Program-made: the position numbers and the translations under genes
Notes under the pieces: generated by a model
What the model was told of the DNA's origin: nothing
The model's input: only the letters and a program-made list of their open reading frames with translations
The model's database searches: none
Source of the DNA: Cyclobacteriaceae bacterium
GTDB lineage: Bacteria; Bacteroidota; Bacteroidia; Cytophagales; Cyclobacteriaceae
Length of the DNA: 64,000 bases
Direction of reading: 5' to 3'
Assembly: GCA_028285445.1 (NCBI GenBank)
Contig: JANQPQ010000032.1
Coordinates: 1-64,000, forward strand
Shown: positions 45,685 through 54,567 of the stretch, piece after piece
How the letters are laid out: each line of letters opens with the position of its first letter
How positions within the stretch are numbered: position 1 is the stretch's first letter

Positions 45685-47835
45685 ATGAAGCAACTAATAC
45701 AAAATTTTAAAACTGGAAAGCTCACCGTTGATGAGGTGGCTGCACCGACGTTGGCCGAAGGGCAAGTCCTGGTATCGAATAGGTTCTCACTAATTAGTCA
45801 GGGCACCGAACGAAACACGGTGAAGGTAGCCAAGGCCAGCTTGATTGGCAAGGCCAAACAACGCCCGGATTTAGTTGCCCAGGTTATTCAGAATGTGAAA
45901 AAGGAGGGCCTAAAGGCGACCATAGATAAAGTAAGGACAAAACTGGATTCGCCGAAGGCATTGGGTTATAGTTGCGCCGGGGTGGTGGCGGCTTCATTGG
46001 ATACCAACAACCGATACAAAACCGGTGATAGAGTAGCTTGCGCAGGCCAGGATTTTGCATCACACGCAGAAGTGGTTAGTGTGCCCCAAAACCTGGTTGC
46101 CAAAATACCTGATAACGTTACATTTGAGCAAGCCAGCTATACCACCCTGGGGGCAATTGCTCTGCAAGGCGTGAGACAGGCAGAGCCTAGGATTGGCGAA
46201 TCAGTATTAGTGATTGGTTTGGGATTACTAGGCCAGCTTACAGCTCAAATATTGCGTGCGAATGGTTGCCGCGTATTTGGTACTGATTTTAGTGAAAAGT
46301 TGTTGCAGCTCGCTGAGGAGACTGGTATCGAGAAGGCGATGGATAGAAACCACCCTGATATGGTTTCGGAAGCGATGGCTTTTAGTTCAGGGCACGGCTT
46401 CGACTCAATAATCATTACTGCTGCCACTGACTCAAACGATCCAATTGAGCTGTCAGCGGAGCTGGCGAGGCACAAAGCAAAGATTGTTGTTGTTGGTGCC
46501 GTTAGCATGAACGTTCCTCGCGACCCTCATTTCTATCGCAAAGAGCTGGACCTTCGTATGGCTTGTTCATATGGGCCCGGCAGATACGATCCATCATACG
46601 AAATCCATGGCATAGACTACCACATTGGCCATGTGCGTTGGACTGAGCAACGTAACATGGAGGCATTTCTTCAACTGCTATCTAAAGGGGATGTAAACGT
46701 AGATATTTTAACTACTCACACATTCGACATTTCCGACGCGACCCAGGCCTATGATATTGTTTTGAATGACTCAGAACCTGCAGTGGGAATGCTGCTGCAA
46801 TACCATGAAACGGACTCGAGTCTTGACACTAAGGTGGTTTTTTCTTCAAAGCCTGTGGAGGGTACCGCAGTTGGAATGATTGGTGCCGGTAGCTTCGGAC
46901 AAAGTTACCTATTGCCCCCTATCGTAGCACAGGGCTGGAATTTAGGTACTGTTGTAACGAGTAAGGGCCTCACAGCAAATAGTGTTGCAGAGAAGTTTGG
47001 TTTCGCGCAGGCCTCTACAGATGCCAATGACGTGTTTCAGGATGAAAAAATAAACCCAGTATTTATTGCTACCAGGCACAACACTCACCACGAGTTTGTA
47101 ATACAATCGCTGCAAGCAAGTAAGGCGGTTTTTGTTGAGAAACCATTGGCAATAGACATGGCTGGCCTGCAAGCTGTTAAGGAAGCCTACGATTCTCAAG
47201 ACTCTCCCACATTGATGGTTGGCTTTAATCGAAGATTTTCGCAGGCAGCCCAATTGGTTCAGAATGAATTTGGCGATGGCAGCAACCCTTTAGTTATGAA
47301 CTTTAGAATTAATGCCGGACCAATTGACGCCGAAAGCTGGATTCAGGATGCCAAAATTGGTGGAGGCAGATTAGTGGGTGAGGTTTGTCACTTTGTAGAT
47401 TTAATGCAGTTCTTCTCAAATAGTAATCCAACAAAAGTTTTTGCGACTTGCCTAAAATCTGAAGGTAAAAACTACACCAATCAAGATAATCTACTTGTAA
47501 CACTTGAGTTTGAAAATGGCCATATTGGAACAATCGCTTACGTGGCTAATGGGGATAAAAGCCTTGAAAAGGAGAAGGTTGAAGTTTTCGGAGGCGGAAA
47601 GGTAGTGGTAATTGACGACTTTAAGTCGGTAACCATTCACGCTGGTGGAAAAAGTAAGGTGGTGAAGACAAGCGGCAAAGGCCATAAAGAAGAAGTGCAG
47701 TCTTTTCTGTCATCTGTTCGACAAGGCCGGCAAGCGCCCATTGAGTTTACTTCACTTTATGCAACCACTTTGTGCACGCTTCTTGCCTTAGACTCACTGG
47801 CTACGGGTTTGCCCCAGGAAATTCCATCAATCTAA
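45685..47835 (+). CDS. Bi-domain oxidoreductase: zinc-type alcohol dehydrogenase fused to Gfo/Idh/MocA
   Basis: This 716-residue fusion has two halves. Residues 1-370 are a medium-chain dehydrogenase ('GYSCAGVV', 'VLVIGLGLLGQLTAQIL'). Residues from about 395 are a Gfo/Idh/MocA oxidoreductase ('VGMIGAGSFGQSYLLPP', 'FVEKPLAID', 'GGGRLVGEVCHFVDLM'). Each half has its own NAD(P) site. Such fusions occur in polysaccharide loci next to heparinase-like or (alpha/alpha)6 proteins, and are thought to process uronic acids by oxidation and re-reduction. The (alpha/alpha)6-type gene follows directly. Confidence 0.9.
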   Translation: MKQLIQNFKTGKLTVDEVAAPTLAEGQVLVSNRFSLISQGTERNTVKVAKASLIGKAKQRPDLVAQVIQNVKKEGLKATIDKVRTKLDSPKALGYSCAGVVAASLDTNNRYKTGDRVACAGQDFASHAEVVSVPQNLVAKIPDNVTFEQASYTTLGAIALQGVRQAEPRIGESVLVIGLGLLGQLTAQILRANGCRVFGTDFSEKLLQLAEETGIEKAMDRNHPDMVSEAMAFSSGHGFDSIIITAATDSNDPIELSAELARHKAKIVVVGAVSMNVPRDPHFYRKELDLRMACSYGPGRYDPSYEIHGIDYHIGHVRWTEQRNMEAFLQLLSKGDVNVDILTTHTFDISDATQAYDIVLNDSEPAVGMLLQYHETDSSLDTKVVFSSKPVEGTAVGMIGAGSFGQSYLLPPIVAQGWNLGTVVTSKGLTANSVAEKFGFAQASTDANDVFQDEKINPVFIATRHNTHHEFVIQSLQASKAVFVEKPLAIDMAGLQAVKEAYDSQDSPTLMVGFNRRFSQAAQLVQNEFGDGSNPLVMNFRINAGPIDAESWIQDAKIGGGRLVGEVCHFVDLMQFFSNSNPTKVFATCLKSEGKNYTNQDNLLVTLEFENGHIGTIAYVANGDKSLEKEKVEVFGGGKVVVIDDFKSVTIHAGGKSKVVKTSGKGHKEEVQSFLSSVRQGRQAPIEFTSLYATTLCTLLALDSLATGLPQEIPSI

Positions 47836-47843
47836 ATAGAAAA

Positions 47844-49013
47844 TTGGTAGACCCTATATCTTCAAAAGCCTGCTTCGATGCCCTAAGAAGCTATTGTGAA
47901 GAAAGGAATTTCGAAGGATGGGACCCATTTGACGGTTTAAATAGTAGAATATTTCAAAAGAGCCCCTTAGCGAAAAGTCGTTTGGCTCGGCTAATGTGGA
48001 TTCAATTTTTTAAACGAAGCCCAGTCAATTTTAGAAAACTTACTGGGGTACCGACTGGATCAAACCCACAGGGAATTGCCTTATTTGTTTCCAGTTACTG
48101 TCGGCTTGCAAACGCGGGAGAATCAGGAGCTGTTGAGCAAGTGGAGCAACTGGCGGAGCGATTGGTTTCACTACAAACCAAAGGCTATGCTGGGGCGTGC
48201 TGGGGATATAATTTTCCCTGGCAAGCAAGGGCATTTTATCAACCGAAATTCTCTCCAACCGTGGTCGCTACTACTTTCGCTGTAAATGCTCTTCTTGATG
48301 CCTATGATTTGACAGGCAAAAGCGACCTACTTCAAACAGCGAGATCTTCCTGCGAATTTGTGCTGAAAGATCTTAACCGGGTAGAGGATGATACAGGAAA
48401 TTTTTGCTTTACCTACTCGCCCACCGATCATACCGTTGTTTTTAATGCTTCCCTATTGGGCTCCCACTTGCTATCGAGAGTATACTCATACACGGGGGAA
48501 TCAGTGCTGATCGATGAAGCCAAAAAGTCTGTACAGTATTGCTGCGATTATCAGCGGCCAGATGGCTCCTGGACTTATGGAAGTAAACCGTATCACCAAT
48601 GGATTGATAGCTTCCATACCGGATATAATCTTGAAGCGATAGGAATGTATGGCGCTTTCAGTGGAGATAGCTCCTTTGATAAGCACCTGCAAAAGGGGCT
48701 TGATTATTACTTGGAGCAGTTTTTTGATAAACGAGGCCAACCCAGATACTATTCTCACAAATTGCATCCCATAGATCTTAATAGTAGTGCTCAAGTCATC
48801 ATAACTTTATCAAAACTTAAACTTCTAAATCGAAATCGAGATTTGGCGGAAAATGTAGTCAAATGGGCAATAGATAACATGTGGAGTAGTAAAGGTTATT
48901 TCAGTTACCAAAAAACCTCCTTGATAAGGAATAATATCCCTTATATGCGTTGGACACAAGCCTGGATGCTTTACGCACTAAGTTGCTACCTTACGTCAAA
49001 TGACACCCCATGA
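47844..49013 (+). CDS. (alpha/alpha)6-barrel-type polysaccharide-locus protein
   Basis: This protein of about 389 residues is all-helical, with repeated patterns such as 'VVATTFAVNALLDAYDLTG', 'NASLLGSHLLSRVYSYTG', 'QRPDGSWTYG' and 'WIDSFHTGYNLEAI', consistent with an (alpha/alpha)6 toroid. Relatives in databases often carry the name delta-aminolevulinic acid dehydratase, which looks wrong: no Schiff-base lysine or zinc motif of that enzyme is seen. A hydrolase, lyase or epimerase acting on uronate-containing glycan is more likely. The start is taken as TTG at 47844; the in-frame ATG at 47772 overlaps the previous gene by 64 bases. Confidence 0.72.
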   Translation: MVDPISSKACFDALRSYCEERNFEGWDPFDGLNSRIFQKSPLAKSRLARLMWIQFFKRSPVNFRKLTGVPTGSNPQGIALFVSSYCRLANAGESGAVEQVEQLAERLVSLQTKGYAGACWGYNFPWQARAFYQPKFSPTVVATTFAVNALLDAYDLTGKSDLLQTARSSCEFVLKDLNRVEDDTGNFCFTYSPTDHTVVFNASLLGSHLLSRVYSYTGESVLIDEAKKSVQYCCDYQRPDGSWTYGSKPYHQWIDSFHTGYNLEAIGMYGAFSGDSSFDKHLQKGLDYYLEQFFDKRGQPRYYSHKLHPIDLNSSAQVIITLSKLKLLNRNRDLAENVVKWAIDNMWSSKGYFSYQKTSLIRNNIPYMRWTQAWMLYALSCYLTSNDTP

Positions 49014-49759
49014 CCAAAAGAGTTGAAATATTGGGAATTCCGATTGATGCACTTACAATGCAGGAAACCGTTGACCGGGTAATAAAATGCATCGAGGATG
49101 AGGGTAAATTACTTCACACGTGTATTAATGCTGGGAAGGTTGTGCTAATGCAGGGTGATTCGATACTTACGGAAAGCACAATTAATGCGGATTTGATTAG
49201 TGCCGATGGCCAGGCAATTGTTTGGGCTGGCTCAATTTTAGGCCGCAAGCTTCCGGAAAGGGTGGCAGGTATAGACCTCATGGAGGTAATGGTTAGCAAA
49301 GCCAACGACAAGGGCTATAAGATTTTTTTCTTAGGCGCTAAGGAAGAGGTGGTTACAAAACTGGTGGCAGACTATACTAATGCATACGGGGAGGATATAA
49401 TAGCAGGCTTTAGGAATGGCTACTTTTCAGCCGAGGAGGAAGATAGTGTAGTTGAGGAAATTAATCAAAGTGGGGCGAATATCCTTTTTGTGGCAATGAG
49501 TTCACCCAAGAAGGAAGTCTTTTTGTATGAGAACCGGTCGAAGCTAGAGGCAAACTTTCTGATGGGCGTTGGTGGCAGTTTTGATGTGATATCGGGTAAG
49601 ATTAGTCGCGCCCCCCAGTGGATGCAAAACAATGGCCTGGAATGGTTTTTCAGGTTCATTAAGGAGCCACGAAAAATGTGGAAGAGATATTTAGTTGGAA
49701 ATACACGATTTATAGTGATGGTAGTGAAAGAATGGGCTAAATCGTTTTTTTCCAGATAA
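49010..49759 (+). CDS. WecG/TagA/CpsF-family glycosyltransferase
   Basis: This 249-residue GT26 transferase shows 'EILGIPIDALTMQETVDRV', 'TCINAGKVVLMQ', 'SADGQAIVWAGSILG', 'RVAGIDLMEVM' and 'FFLGAKEEVV', the order expected in this family. A short C-terminal basic and hydrophobic tail suits membrane association. WecG uses UDP-ManNAcA, TagA uses UDP-ManNAc; wecB and a UDP-HexNAc dehydrogenase in the same locus could supply either. It usually acts second on the undecaprenyl-linked sugar. Confidence 0.92.
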   Translation: MTKRVEILGIPIDALTMQETVDRVIKCIEDEGKLLHTCINAGKVVLMQGDSILTESTINADLISADGQAIVWAGSILGRKLPERVAGIDLMEVMVSKANDKGYKIFFLGAKEEVVTKLVADYTNAYGEDIIAGFRNGYFSAEEEDSVVEEINQSGANILFVAMSSPKKEVFLYENRSKLEANFLMGVGGSFDVISGKISRAPQWMQNNGLEWFFRFIKEPRKMWKRYLVGNTRFIVMVVKEWAKSFFSR

Positions 49760-49760
49760 T

Positions 49761-49791
49761 TTTCATAGATTAATAGTAGGTTGTAACTTTG
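49761..49791 (+). promoter_or_regulatory. Promoter of the priming transferase gene
   Basis: TTTC at 49761-49764, a 19-base spacer and TAACTTTG at 49784-49791 match the Bacteroidota sigma-A consensus. The GTG start at 49815 is 23 bases downstream. The priming step thus appears to have its own promoter, separate from the long operon before it. Confidence 0.6.
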
Positions 49792-49814
49792 TGCCCTGAA
49801 AAAATTAAGGCTAA

Positions 49815-51191
49815 GTGAGCAGATATTCCAAATATTTTAGCCCGATTTTATTTTTTGGCGATCTTACGATCCTCAATATATCTTTCGTCCTAGCCTACTA
49901 CCTGAAGTTCGACGAATTGCAGGGGCTGGTCACTCCCCCCTACCTATATTTATTCATATTTGTCAACATCGCCTGGGGAATAATTGCGCTGCTCACAAAC
50001 CCCTATCGCATATCAAGAACATCAAGATTTGCTAAGATACTTCGTACGCAATTCGCGATAATCGTACTACACCTATTCCTGATTACCGCCTTTTTTGTTT
50101 TCCAGAAAGCATATTTCTACTCGCGTATACAGCTGGCACTAACCTACGGAATATTCACTGGGCTGGTATTTATCTGGAGAGCGGGGTTTGTTTATTTGCT
50201 GCGGATTTACCGAAGTAGAGGATTTAACAAGAGAAACGTTATTGCTATCGGTTACGGTGAACTCACTGAGGAATTACAGAAGTTCTTCAGATTGCACCCA
50301 GAGCACGGTTACAAGTTCTTAGGCTACTTCGATAGCAAGGCGCAGGGGCAGTGGTTCCTGGGAAAATACAAAGACATTTTTAACTACTGCCAGGAGCAGA
50401 AAGTAGATGAAATCTATTGCTGCCTGCCATATGTGAGGTACTCACAAATCAAGAGTATTGTGGATTATGGCGAAGAAAACCTGATTAAGGTTAAGCTGAT
50501 AGCAGACTTTAGAGGATTCTCGTTCAAGGGGCTGGAGCTACAGCGATACGATCATATCCCGGTTCTTAATGTAACTTCAATTCCGCTAGATGAGTGGAAA
50601 AATCGATTTATTAAACGCTCGTTTGATATATCATTTTCATTTTTGGTTATAGCCCTGTTCCTATCTTGGTTGGTGCCTCTGATATCTTTGCTGATAAAGA
50701 TAGATTCACGCGGCCCGATTTTTTTCAAGCAGAAGAGAACCGGTAAGGATAACAATAGCTTTTGGTGCCTGAAGTTTAGAACAATGTATGTGAATGGCGA
50801 TGCCGACAGTAAGCAGGCTACAAAGGATGATCCCAGGGTTACAAGAGTTGGAAGTTGGCTGCGGAAAACCAGCCTGGACGAGTTGCCGCAATTCTTTAAT
50901 GTGTTTATGGGCGATATGTCGGTAGTGGGCCCCCGCCCACATATGCTTAAGCATACCGAGGAATATTCCAGGGTGATTGAGAAATTTATGGCCCGCCATT
51001 TTGTGAAGCCCGGCATTACGGGCCTGGCACAGGCAAAAGGTTACCGGGGAGAAACCAACAGCCTGGGATTGATGAAGAACAGAGTAAGATTCGATCGCTT
51101 TTACATCGAAAACTGGTCTTTGCTGTTAGATCTAAAAATCATCTTTCTAACCATTCCAATGGTAATTAAGGGAGATGAGAATGCTTTCTAA
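49815..51191 (+). CDS. Undecaprenyl-phosphate sugar phosphotransferase (priming glycosyltransferase, WcaJ/WbaP type)
   Basis: This 458-residue polyprenyl phosphate hexose-1-phosphate transferase starts at GTG 49815. Four N-terminal membrane helices (residues 5-125) are followed by a nucleotide-binding-like middle domain ('VIAIGYGELTEEL') and a C-terminal bacterial sugar transferase domain from about residue 260. That domain shows 'KRSFDISFSF', 'FFKQKRTGKDNNSFWCLKFR', 'SLDELPQFFNV' and 'MSVVGPRPHM'. It loads the first sugar-1-phosphate on the lipid carrier and so begins repeat-unit assembly. Its 3' end overlaps the convergent AraC gene by 26 bases. Confidence 0.94.
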   Translation: MSRYSKYFSPILFFGDLTILNISFVLAYYLKFDELQGLVTPPYLYLFIFVNIAWGIIALLTNPYRISRTSRFAKILRTQFAIIVLHLFLITAFFVFQKAYFYSRIQLALTYGIFTGLVFIWRAGFVYLLRIYRSRGFNKRNVIAIGYGELTEELQKFFRLHPEHGYKFLGYFDSKAQGQWFLGKYKDIFNYCQEQKVDEIYCCLPYVRYSQIKSIVDYGEENLIKVKLIADFRGFSFKGLELQRYDHIPVLNVTSIPLDEWKNRFIKRSFDISFSFLVIALFLSWLVPLISLLIKIDSRGPIFFKQKRTGKDNNSFWCLKFRTMYVNGDADSKQATKDDPRVTRVGSWLRKTSLDELPQFFNVFMGDMSVVGPRPHMLKHTEEYSRVIEKFMARHFVKPGITGLAQAKGYRGETNSLGLMKNRVRFDRFYIENWSLLLDLKIIFLTIPMVIKGDENAF

Positions 51192-52053
51192 TATCACTAG
51201 CGTGCTTTTTGTAAGTTGAAGGTGTCAAACCCTTTATTTGCTTGAATTTCCGGTTGAAGTTTGAAAGGTTGTTAAACCCCGAAGTTGTAGCGATATGGCT
51301 AATATCGTGATCACTTGATATCAGTAATTTGCAAGCATGGTTCACCCTAAGCTCACAGAGGTGACGACTAAAACTCTTCCTGGTTCTGCTTTTAAAGAAA
51401 CGGCAGAAAGATGTGCCCGTTAAGTTGGCGAAGTCAGCGACTTCAGATAGTGTTAAGTTTCGTTGATAGTTGCTGGCGATAAAGCTAATCACATGGTTGA
51501 TCCTGGAATTGCTTTCTGCAGATTTCAACAACGTATCTGTCTCACAAACAACTTCCAGGTCATCACTTAAAACAATTTGCTGCAAGAGCAGCAGGTACTC
51601 AAGTAACCTTTTGTCTGGTTCTGTCTCCCACAGTTGATGCATCTTTTTGTATGCATAGTCCCGTGTACTGCCAAGTAATTTGGCGCATTTTGAATTGCCG
51701 GGCATTACACCCGGTAATTGTTTCATGCCCACGGCATCCCAGAAGGTTTGCCCCAAATCCATGGGATTAAAATACGCTGAGATAGCTTTTGATAGGGACT
51801 GACGGTTGCGGTTAGATTCGTTGGAACTAATAAAAACATGAGGTAAATCTGGCCCCACAAGAAGAACATCGCCGGGCTCAAAACTAATCATGTCGCTTTC
51901 TACCAGCAGTGTTCCCGAACTCGCCACAATGGCTGTCAGCTGCAATTCCGGATGAAAATGAAAACTGTCATAGAAAGCGGGCATTTCATCATACTCGAGT
52001 TTTAGTACCTCGTTATTAGTCTTGGCTACTCTAAATAGGTGAGCTCTTTTCAT
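51166..52053 (-). CDS. AraC-family transcriptional regulator with cupin sensor domain
   Basis: This 295-residue regulator has an N-terminal cupin-like sensor ('FDSFHFHPELQLTAIV', 'FEPGDVLLVGPDLPHVF') and a C-terminal pair of helix-turn-helix motifs ('LTLSEVADFANLTGTSFCRF' and 'HDISHIATTSGFNNLSNFNR'). The typical 'FNRKFKQIKGLTPSTYKK' signature closes the domain. It is divergent from the sulfotransferase-like gene (109-base gap), whose expression it might control; the ligand is unknown. AraC regulators of this kind often respond to sugars. Confidence 0.9.
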   Translation of the reverse strand: MKRAHLFRVAKTNNEVLKLEYDEMPAFYDSFHFHPELQLTAIVASSGTLLVESDMISFEPGDVLLVGPDLPHVFISSNESNRNRQSLSKAISAYFNPMDLGQTFWDAVGMKQLPGVMPGNSKCAKLLGSTRDYAYKKMHQLWETEPDKRLLEYLLLLQQIVLSDDLEVVCETDTLLKSAESNSRINHVISFIASNYQRNLTLSEVADFANLTGTSFCRFFKSRTRKSFSRHLCELRVNHACKLLISSDHDISHIATTSGFNNLSNFNRKFKQIKGLTPSTYKKHASDIRKHSHLP

Positions 52054-52150
52054 ACTATTTTGACAATATAGTGCGAATTCTAAGACATATTTTGCTAAGA
52101 TAGTATCAAAATTGGCAAATCGAATAACACCAATACTTTCTTAGCATGCT

Positions 52151-52158
52151 TATTTTTG
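52151..52158 (+). promoter_or_regulatory. TAnnTTTG box four bases before the ATG
   Basis: TATTTTTG at 52151-52158 is followed by four bases and then the ATG at 52163, so a standard start point would fall at about the base before the ATG (leaderless transcript). No convincing upstream TTG element is seen at 19-20 bases. The same geometry occurs at pheS. Confidence 0.45.
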
Positions 52159-52162
52159 CCCG

Positions 52163-52894
52163 ATGGGAAAAATCATTAGTGTTTGGTCAGGCCCAAGGAA
52201 TGTATCGACAGCGTTGATGTATGCATTCTCCCAGCGCTCAGATACCAAAGTGGTTGATGAGCCATTCTACGCCTACTACCTAAAGGAATCAGGAGCAGTT
52301 CATCCCGGCCGGGATGAGGTGTTACAACATCAGCCGACTGATGCTAAGGAGGTAATAGATAGCATCCTCAAATTGCAACAATCTTCGCCAATTCTTTTCC
52401 TCAAGAATATGGCACATCATCTATTGGGACAAGACACAAGCTTCTTGCTTGAGTATGACAACATTTTCCTGGTTAGAGAGCCTTCGGAAGTGATAACATC
52501 CCTCATCAATCAAGTGCCCAACCCTACCATGTTAGATACAGCCTTTGAGATGCAGTACCTACTATTTGAAAAACTAAGTGCTTTAGGCAAACAGCCGATA
52601 GTTATTGACTCAAAAACCCTGCTAACTGACCCCAAACAAATTCTCACGGAAGTATGTGCGGACCTCGGAATTGAGTTTCAGCCTCAAATGCTAAGTTGGG
52701 CTGAGGGGGGCATTGCTGAAGATGGCATTTGGGCTAAGCACTGGTACCACAATGTACACAAGTCAACCAGGTTTAGTCCGTACAAGAAAAAGGATGCTCA
52801 GGTGCCCAGGCACCTTCAAGAGCTACTAACTGAATGTAACGGGTATTATCGCCACTTAGTTGAACGAGCAAAAGACAGCATACATGACAGCTAA
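52163..52894 (+). CDS. Sulfotransferase-like P-loop protein
   Basis: This 243-residue protein begins with a PAPS-binding-like loop 'WSGPRNVSTALMYAF' (8-22), as in sulfotransferases (the 5'-phosphosulfate binding loop). A second segment 'NIFLVREPSEVITSL' matches the 3'-phosphate binding strand and serine. Closest resemblance is to bacterial sulfotransferase-family proteins and to the N-terminal domain of plant branched-chain-aminotransferase-like proteins. Its 3' end overlaps the class IV aminotransferase-like gene by 11 bases. The downstream cysCDN genes can supply PAPS. Confidence 0.78.
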   Translation: MGKIISVWSGPRNVSTALMYAFSQRSDTKVVDEPFYAYYLKESGAVHPGRDEVLQHQPTDAKEVIDSILKLQQSSPILFLKNMAHHLLGQDTSFLLEYDNIFLVREPSEVITSLINQVPNPTMLDTAFEMQYLLFEKLSALGKQPIVIDSKTLLTDPKQILTEVCADLGIEFQPQMLSWAEGGIAEDGIWAKHWYHNVHKSTRFSPYKKKDAQVPRHLQELLTECNGYYRHLVERAKDSIHDS

Positions 52895-53780
52895 GATTCC
52901 ATTTCAGGAAAACGAAAACATCAAGATATACATTGATGGTAAGCTGTATCCAAGAGAGGAGGCGAGGATTTCAGTATTTGATAGCCTGGTACAAGGTGGC
53001 GACGGTGTTTGGGAGGGCTTAAGGGTCTATGATGGAAGAGTGTTTTTATTGGATGAGCACCTCGAGAGACTGATCGACTCCGCAAAGGCGATGGCATTTG
53101 AAAACATACCGGAAACGGAGGCCATAAAATCCGCCTTGTTCGAAACCTTAGAAGCAAACGACATGAGAGACAAGGTGCATGTCAGGCTCACCCTCTCTCG
53201 TGGAAAGAAGGTCACCTCCGGCATGAGCCCCCATTGGAATCAGTATGGTCCTACATTGATAATTATTCCAGAGTGGAAACCTCCTGTTTTTGACAAATCT
53301 GGAGTTAAATTAATTACATCATCTGTAAGGCGGAACCCACCTTCCTGTCTTGATTCACGAATTCACCATAACAATCTAATCAACAATATTCTGGCTAAGG
53401 TTGAGGCAAACCTGGCCGGCGTGGATGATGCGATTATGCTTGACCTTGACGGTTACGTTGCTGAAACAAATGCCACCAACTTCTTCATTGTGAAGAGTGG
53501 TGCATTAGCCACCCCAAGCCTGGGAGCTTGTACTCCCGGATTAACGAGGCAATTGATAATCGATTTGGCGAGGGAGAACGACATACCTTGCAGGGAAGGT
53601 AATGTTTCAATGGCTGAAGTTTATGCAGCCGATGAGGCCTTTATTACAGGTACCATGGGTGAAGTAACACCAATCTCGTCAATTGACGGCCGTGAAATTG
53701 GACAGGGTAGCATTACTTCCGAAATTCGGAAGTTGTTTAGGCAGAAAACTGAATTGGAAGGCCAAAAGCTGCCATTTTGA
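52884..53780 (+). CDS. Class IV aminotransferase-fold protein lacking the PLP lysine
   Basis: This 298-residue protein has the class IV (BCAT/D-amino acid aminotransferase) fold: 'YIDGKLYPREEARISVFDSL', 'GDGVWEGLRVYDGRVFLLDE', 'HLERL' and 'VAETNATNFF' with the conserved glutamate E194. The segment that normally holds the PLP Schiff-base lysine reads 'RIHHNNLINNILAK' (159-172), and there is no lysine from residue 143 to 171. Ordinary transamination is therefore doubtful. The ATG at 52884 was chosen; 52860 is also in frame. It is coupled to the sulfotransferase-like gene. Confidence 0.82.
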   Translation: MTAKIPFQENENIKIYIDGKLYPREEARISVFDSLVQGGDGVWEGLRVYDGRVFLLDEHLERLIDSAKAMAFENIPETEAIKSALFETLEANDMRDKVHVRLTLSRGKKVTSGMSPHWNQYGPTLIIIPEWKPPVFDKSGVKLITSSVRRNPPSCLDSRIHHNNLINNILAKVEANLAGVDDAIMLDLDGYVAETNATNFFIVKSGALATPSLGACTPGLTRQLIIDLARENDIPCREGNVSMAEVYAADEAFITGTMGEVTPISSIDGREIGQGSITSEIRKLFRQKTELEGQKLPF

Positions 53781-53797
53781 TTAGAAAGTGAAGCTGA

Positions 53798-54565
53798 ATG
53801 ACTAAGATTGATTTTGATAAGATAGTAGACATTGCCAGAGGGGCAGGGGAAGCGATAATGGACGTGTACCTGGATGATGAGGCCTCGAAGCTTGTGGAAA
53901 CCAAGGACGATGATTCACCTCTAACCTTGGCTGATAAAGCTAGTCATAACTTTATTGTTTCAGAGTTGGAGAAGCATGGCGGTGGTTTGCCCGTTCTGTC
54001 AGAGGAAGCGTCATCTATAGATTTTAATACCCGAAGGCAGTGGACGGAATACTGGCTGGTAGATCCTCTAGACGGTACAAAGGAATTCATTAATCGTAAT
54101 GGAGAGTTTACTGTTAACATCGCCCTGATCAAGGATTGCATACCGGTTTTTGGTGTTGTTTATGTGCCTGTAACAGGCGTACTTTATTACGGCAGTTCTG
54201 ATACCGGCGCTTATAAAGTAACTGCTGAAGAAAAGCAGACAATTTCAGTTAGTAATAGAGCAGACAAACTGATTGCCGTGCGCAGTCGGTCTCATGCAAG
54301 CGCAGATGAGGAAGAGCTATTTGCCCAGTATGACGTGGTGGATACTATCTCAGTTGGCAGTTCCCTAAAGTTTTGTATGGTTGCAGAGGGGAAGGCAGAC
54401 ATTTACTATCGGCATGGACCAACCATGGAGTGGGATACGGCCGCTGGACACGCTGTGGTACGTTCGGCAGGAGGAGAGGTTTATATTGGCAGCTCGAAGA
54501 TTGAACCCTTTACTTACAACAAAGAAAACTTGCTTAACGGTAGTTTCCTGGTTACAGGCTTTTAG
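53798..54565 (+). CDS. cysQ: 3'(2'),5'-bisphosphate nucleotidase CysQ
   Basis: This 255-residue Li-sensitive phosphatase of the inositol-monophosphatase fold hydrolyses PAP, the by-product of sulfotransferases and PAPS reduction. It has metal-binding 'LSEEAS' (E69, E70), 'DPLDGTKEF' (D89, D92) and 'TMEWDTAAGHAVV'. Three bases separate it from cysC. Position in a sulfate-activation cluster fits recycling of PAP. Confidence 0.94.
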   Translation: MTKIDFDKIVDIARGAGEAIMDVYLDDEASKLVETKDDDSPLTLADKASHNFIVSELEKHGGGLPVLSEEASSIDFNTRRQWTEYWLVDPLDGTKEFINRNGEFTVNIALIKDCIPVFGVVYVPVTGVLYYGSSDTGAYKVTAEEKQTISVSNRADKLIAVRSRSHASADEEELFAQYDVVDTISVGSSLKFCMVAEGKADIYYRHGPTMEWDTAAGHAVVRSAGGEVYIGSSKIEPFTYNKENLLNGSFLVTGF

Positions 54566-54567
54566 CA

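Noticed and set aside
47772-47843. Longer N-terminus for the toroid-type protein from the ATG at 47772
   Set aside because: It would overlap the bi-domain oxidoreductase gene by 64 bases, and the extra residues do not resemble a signal or family N-terminus.
50552-51016. Minus-strand open frame of 154 codons within the priming transferase gene
   Set aside because: It is antisense to the conserved sugar-transferase domain; no domain is recognisable in the product.
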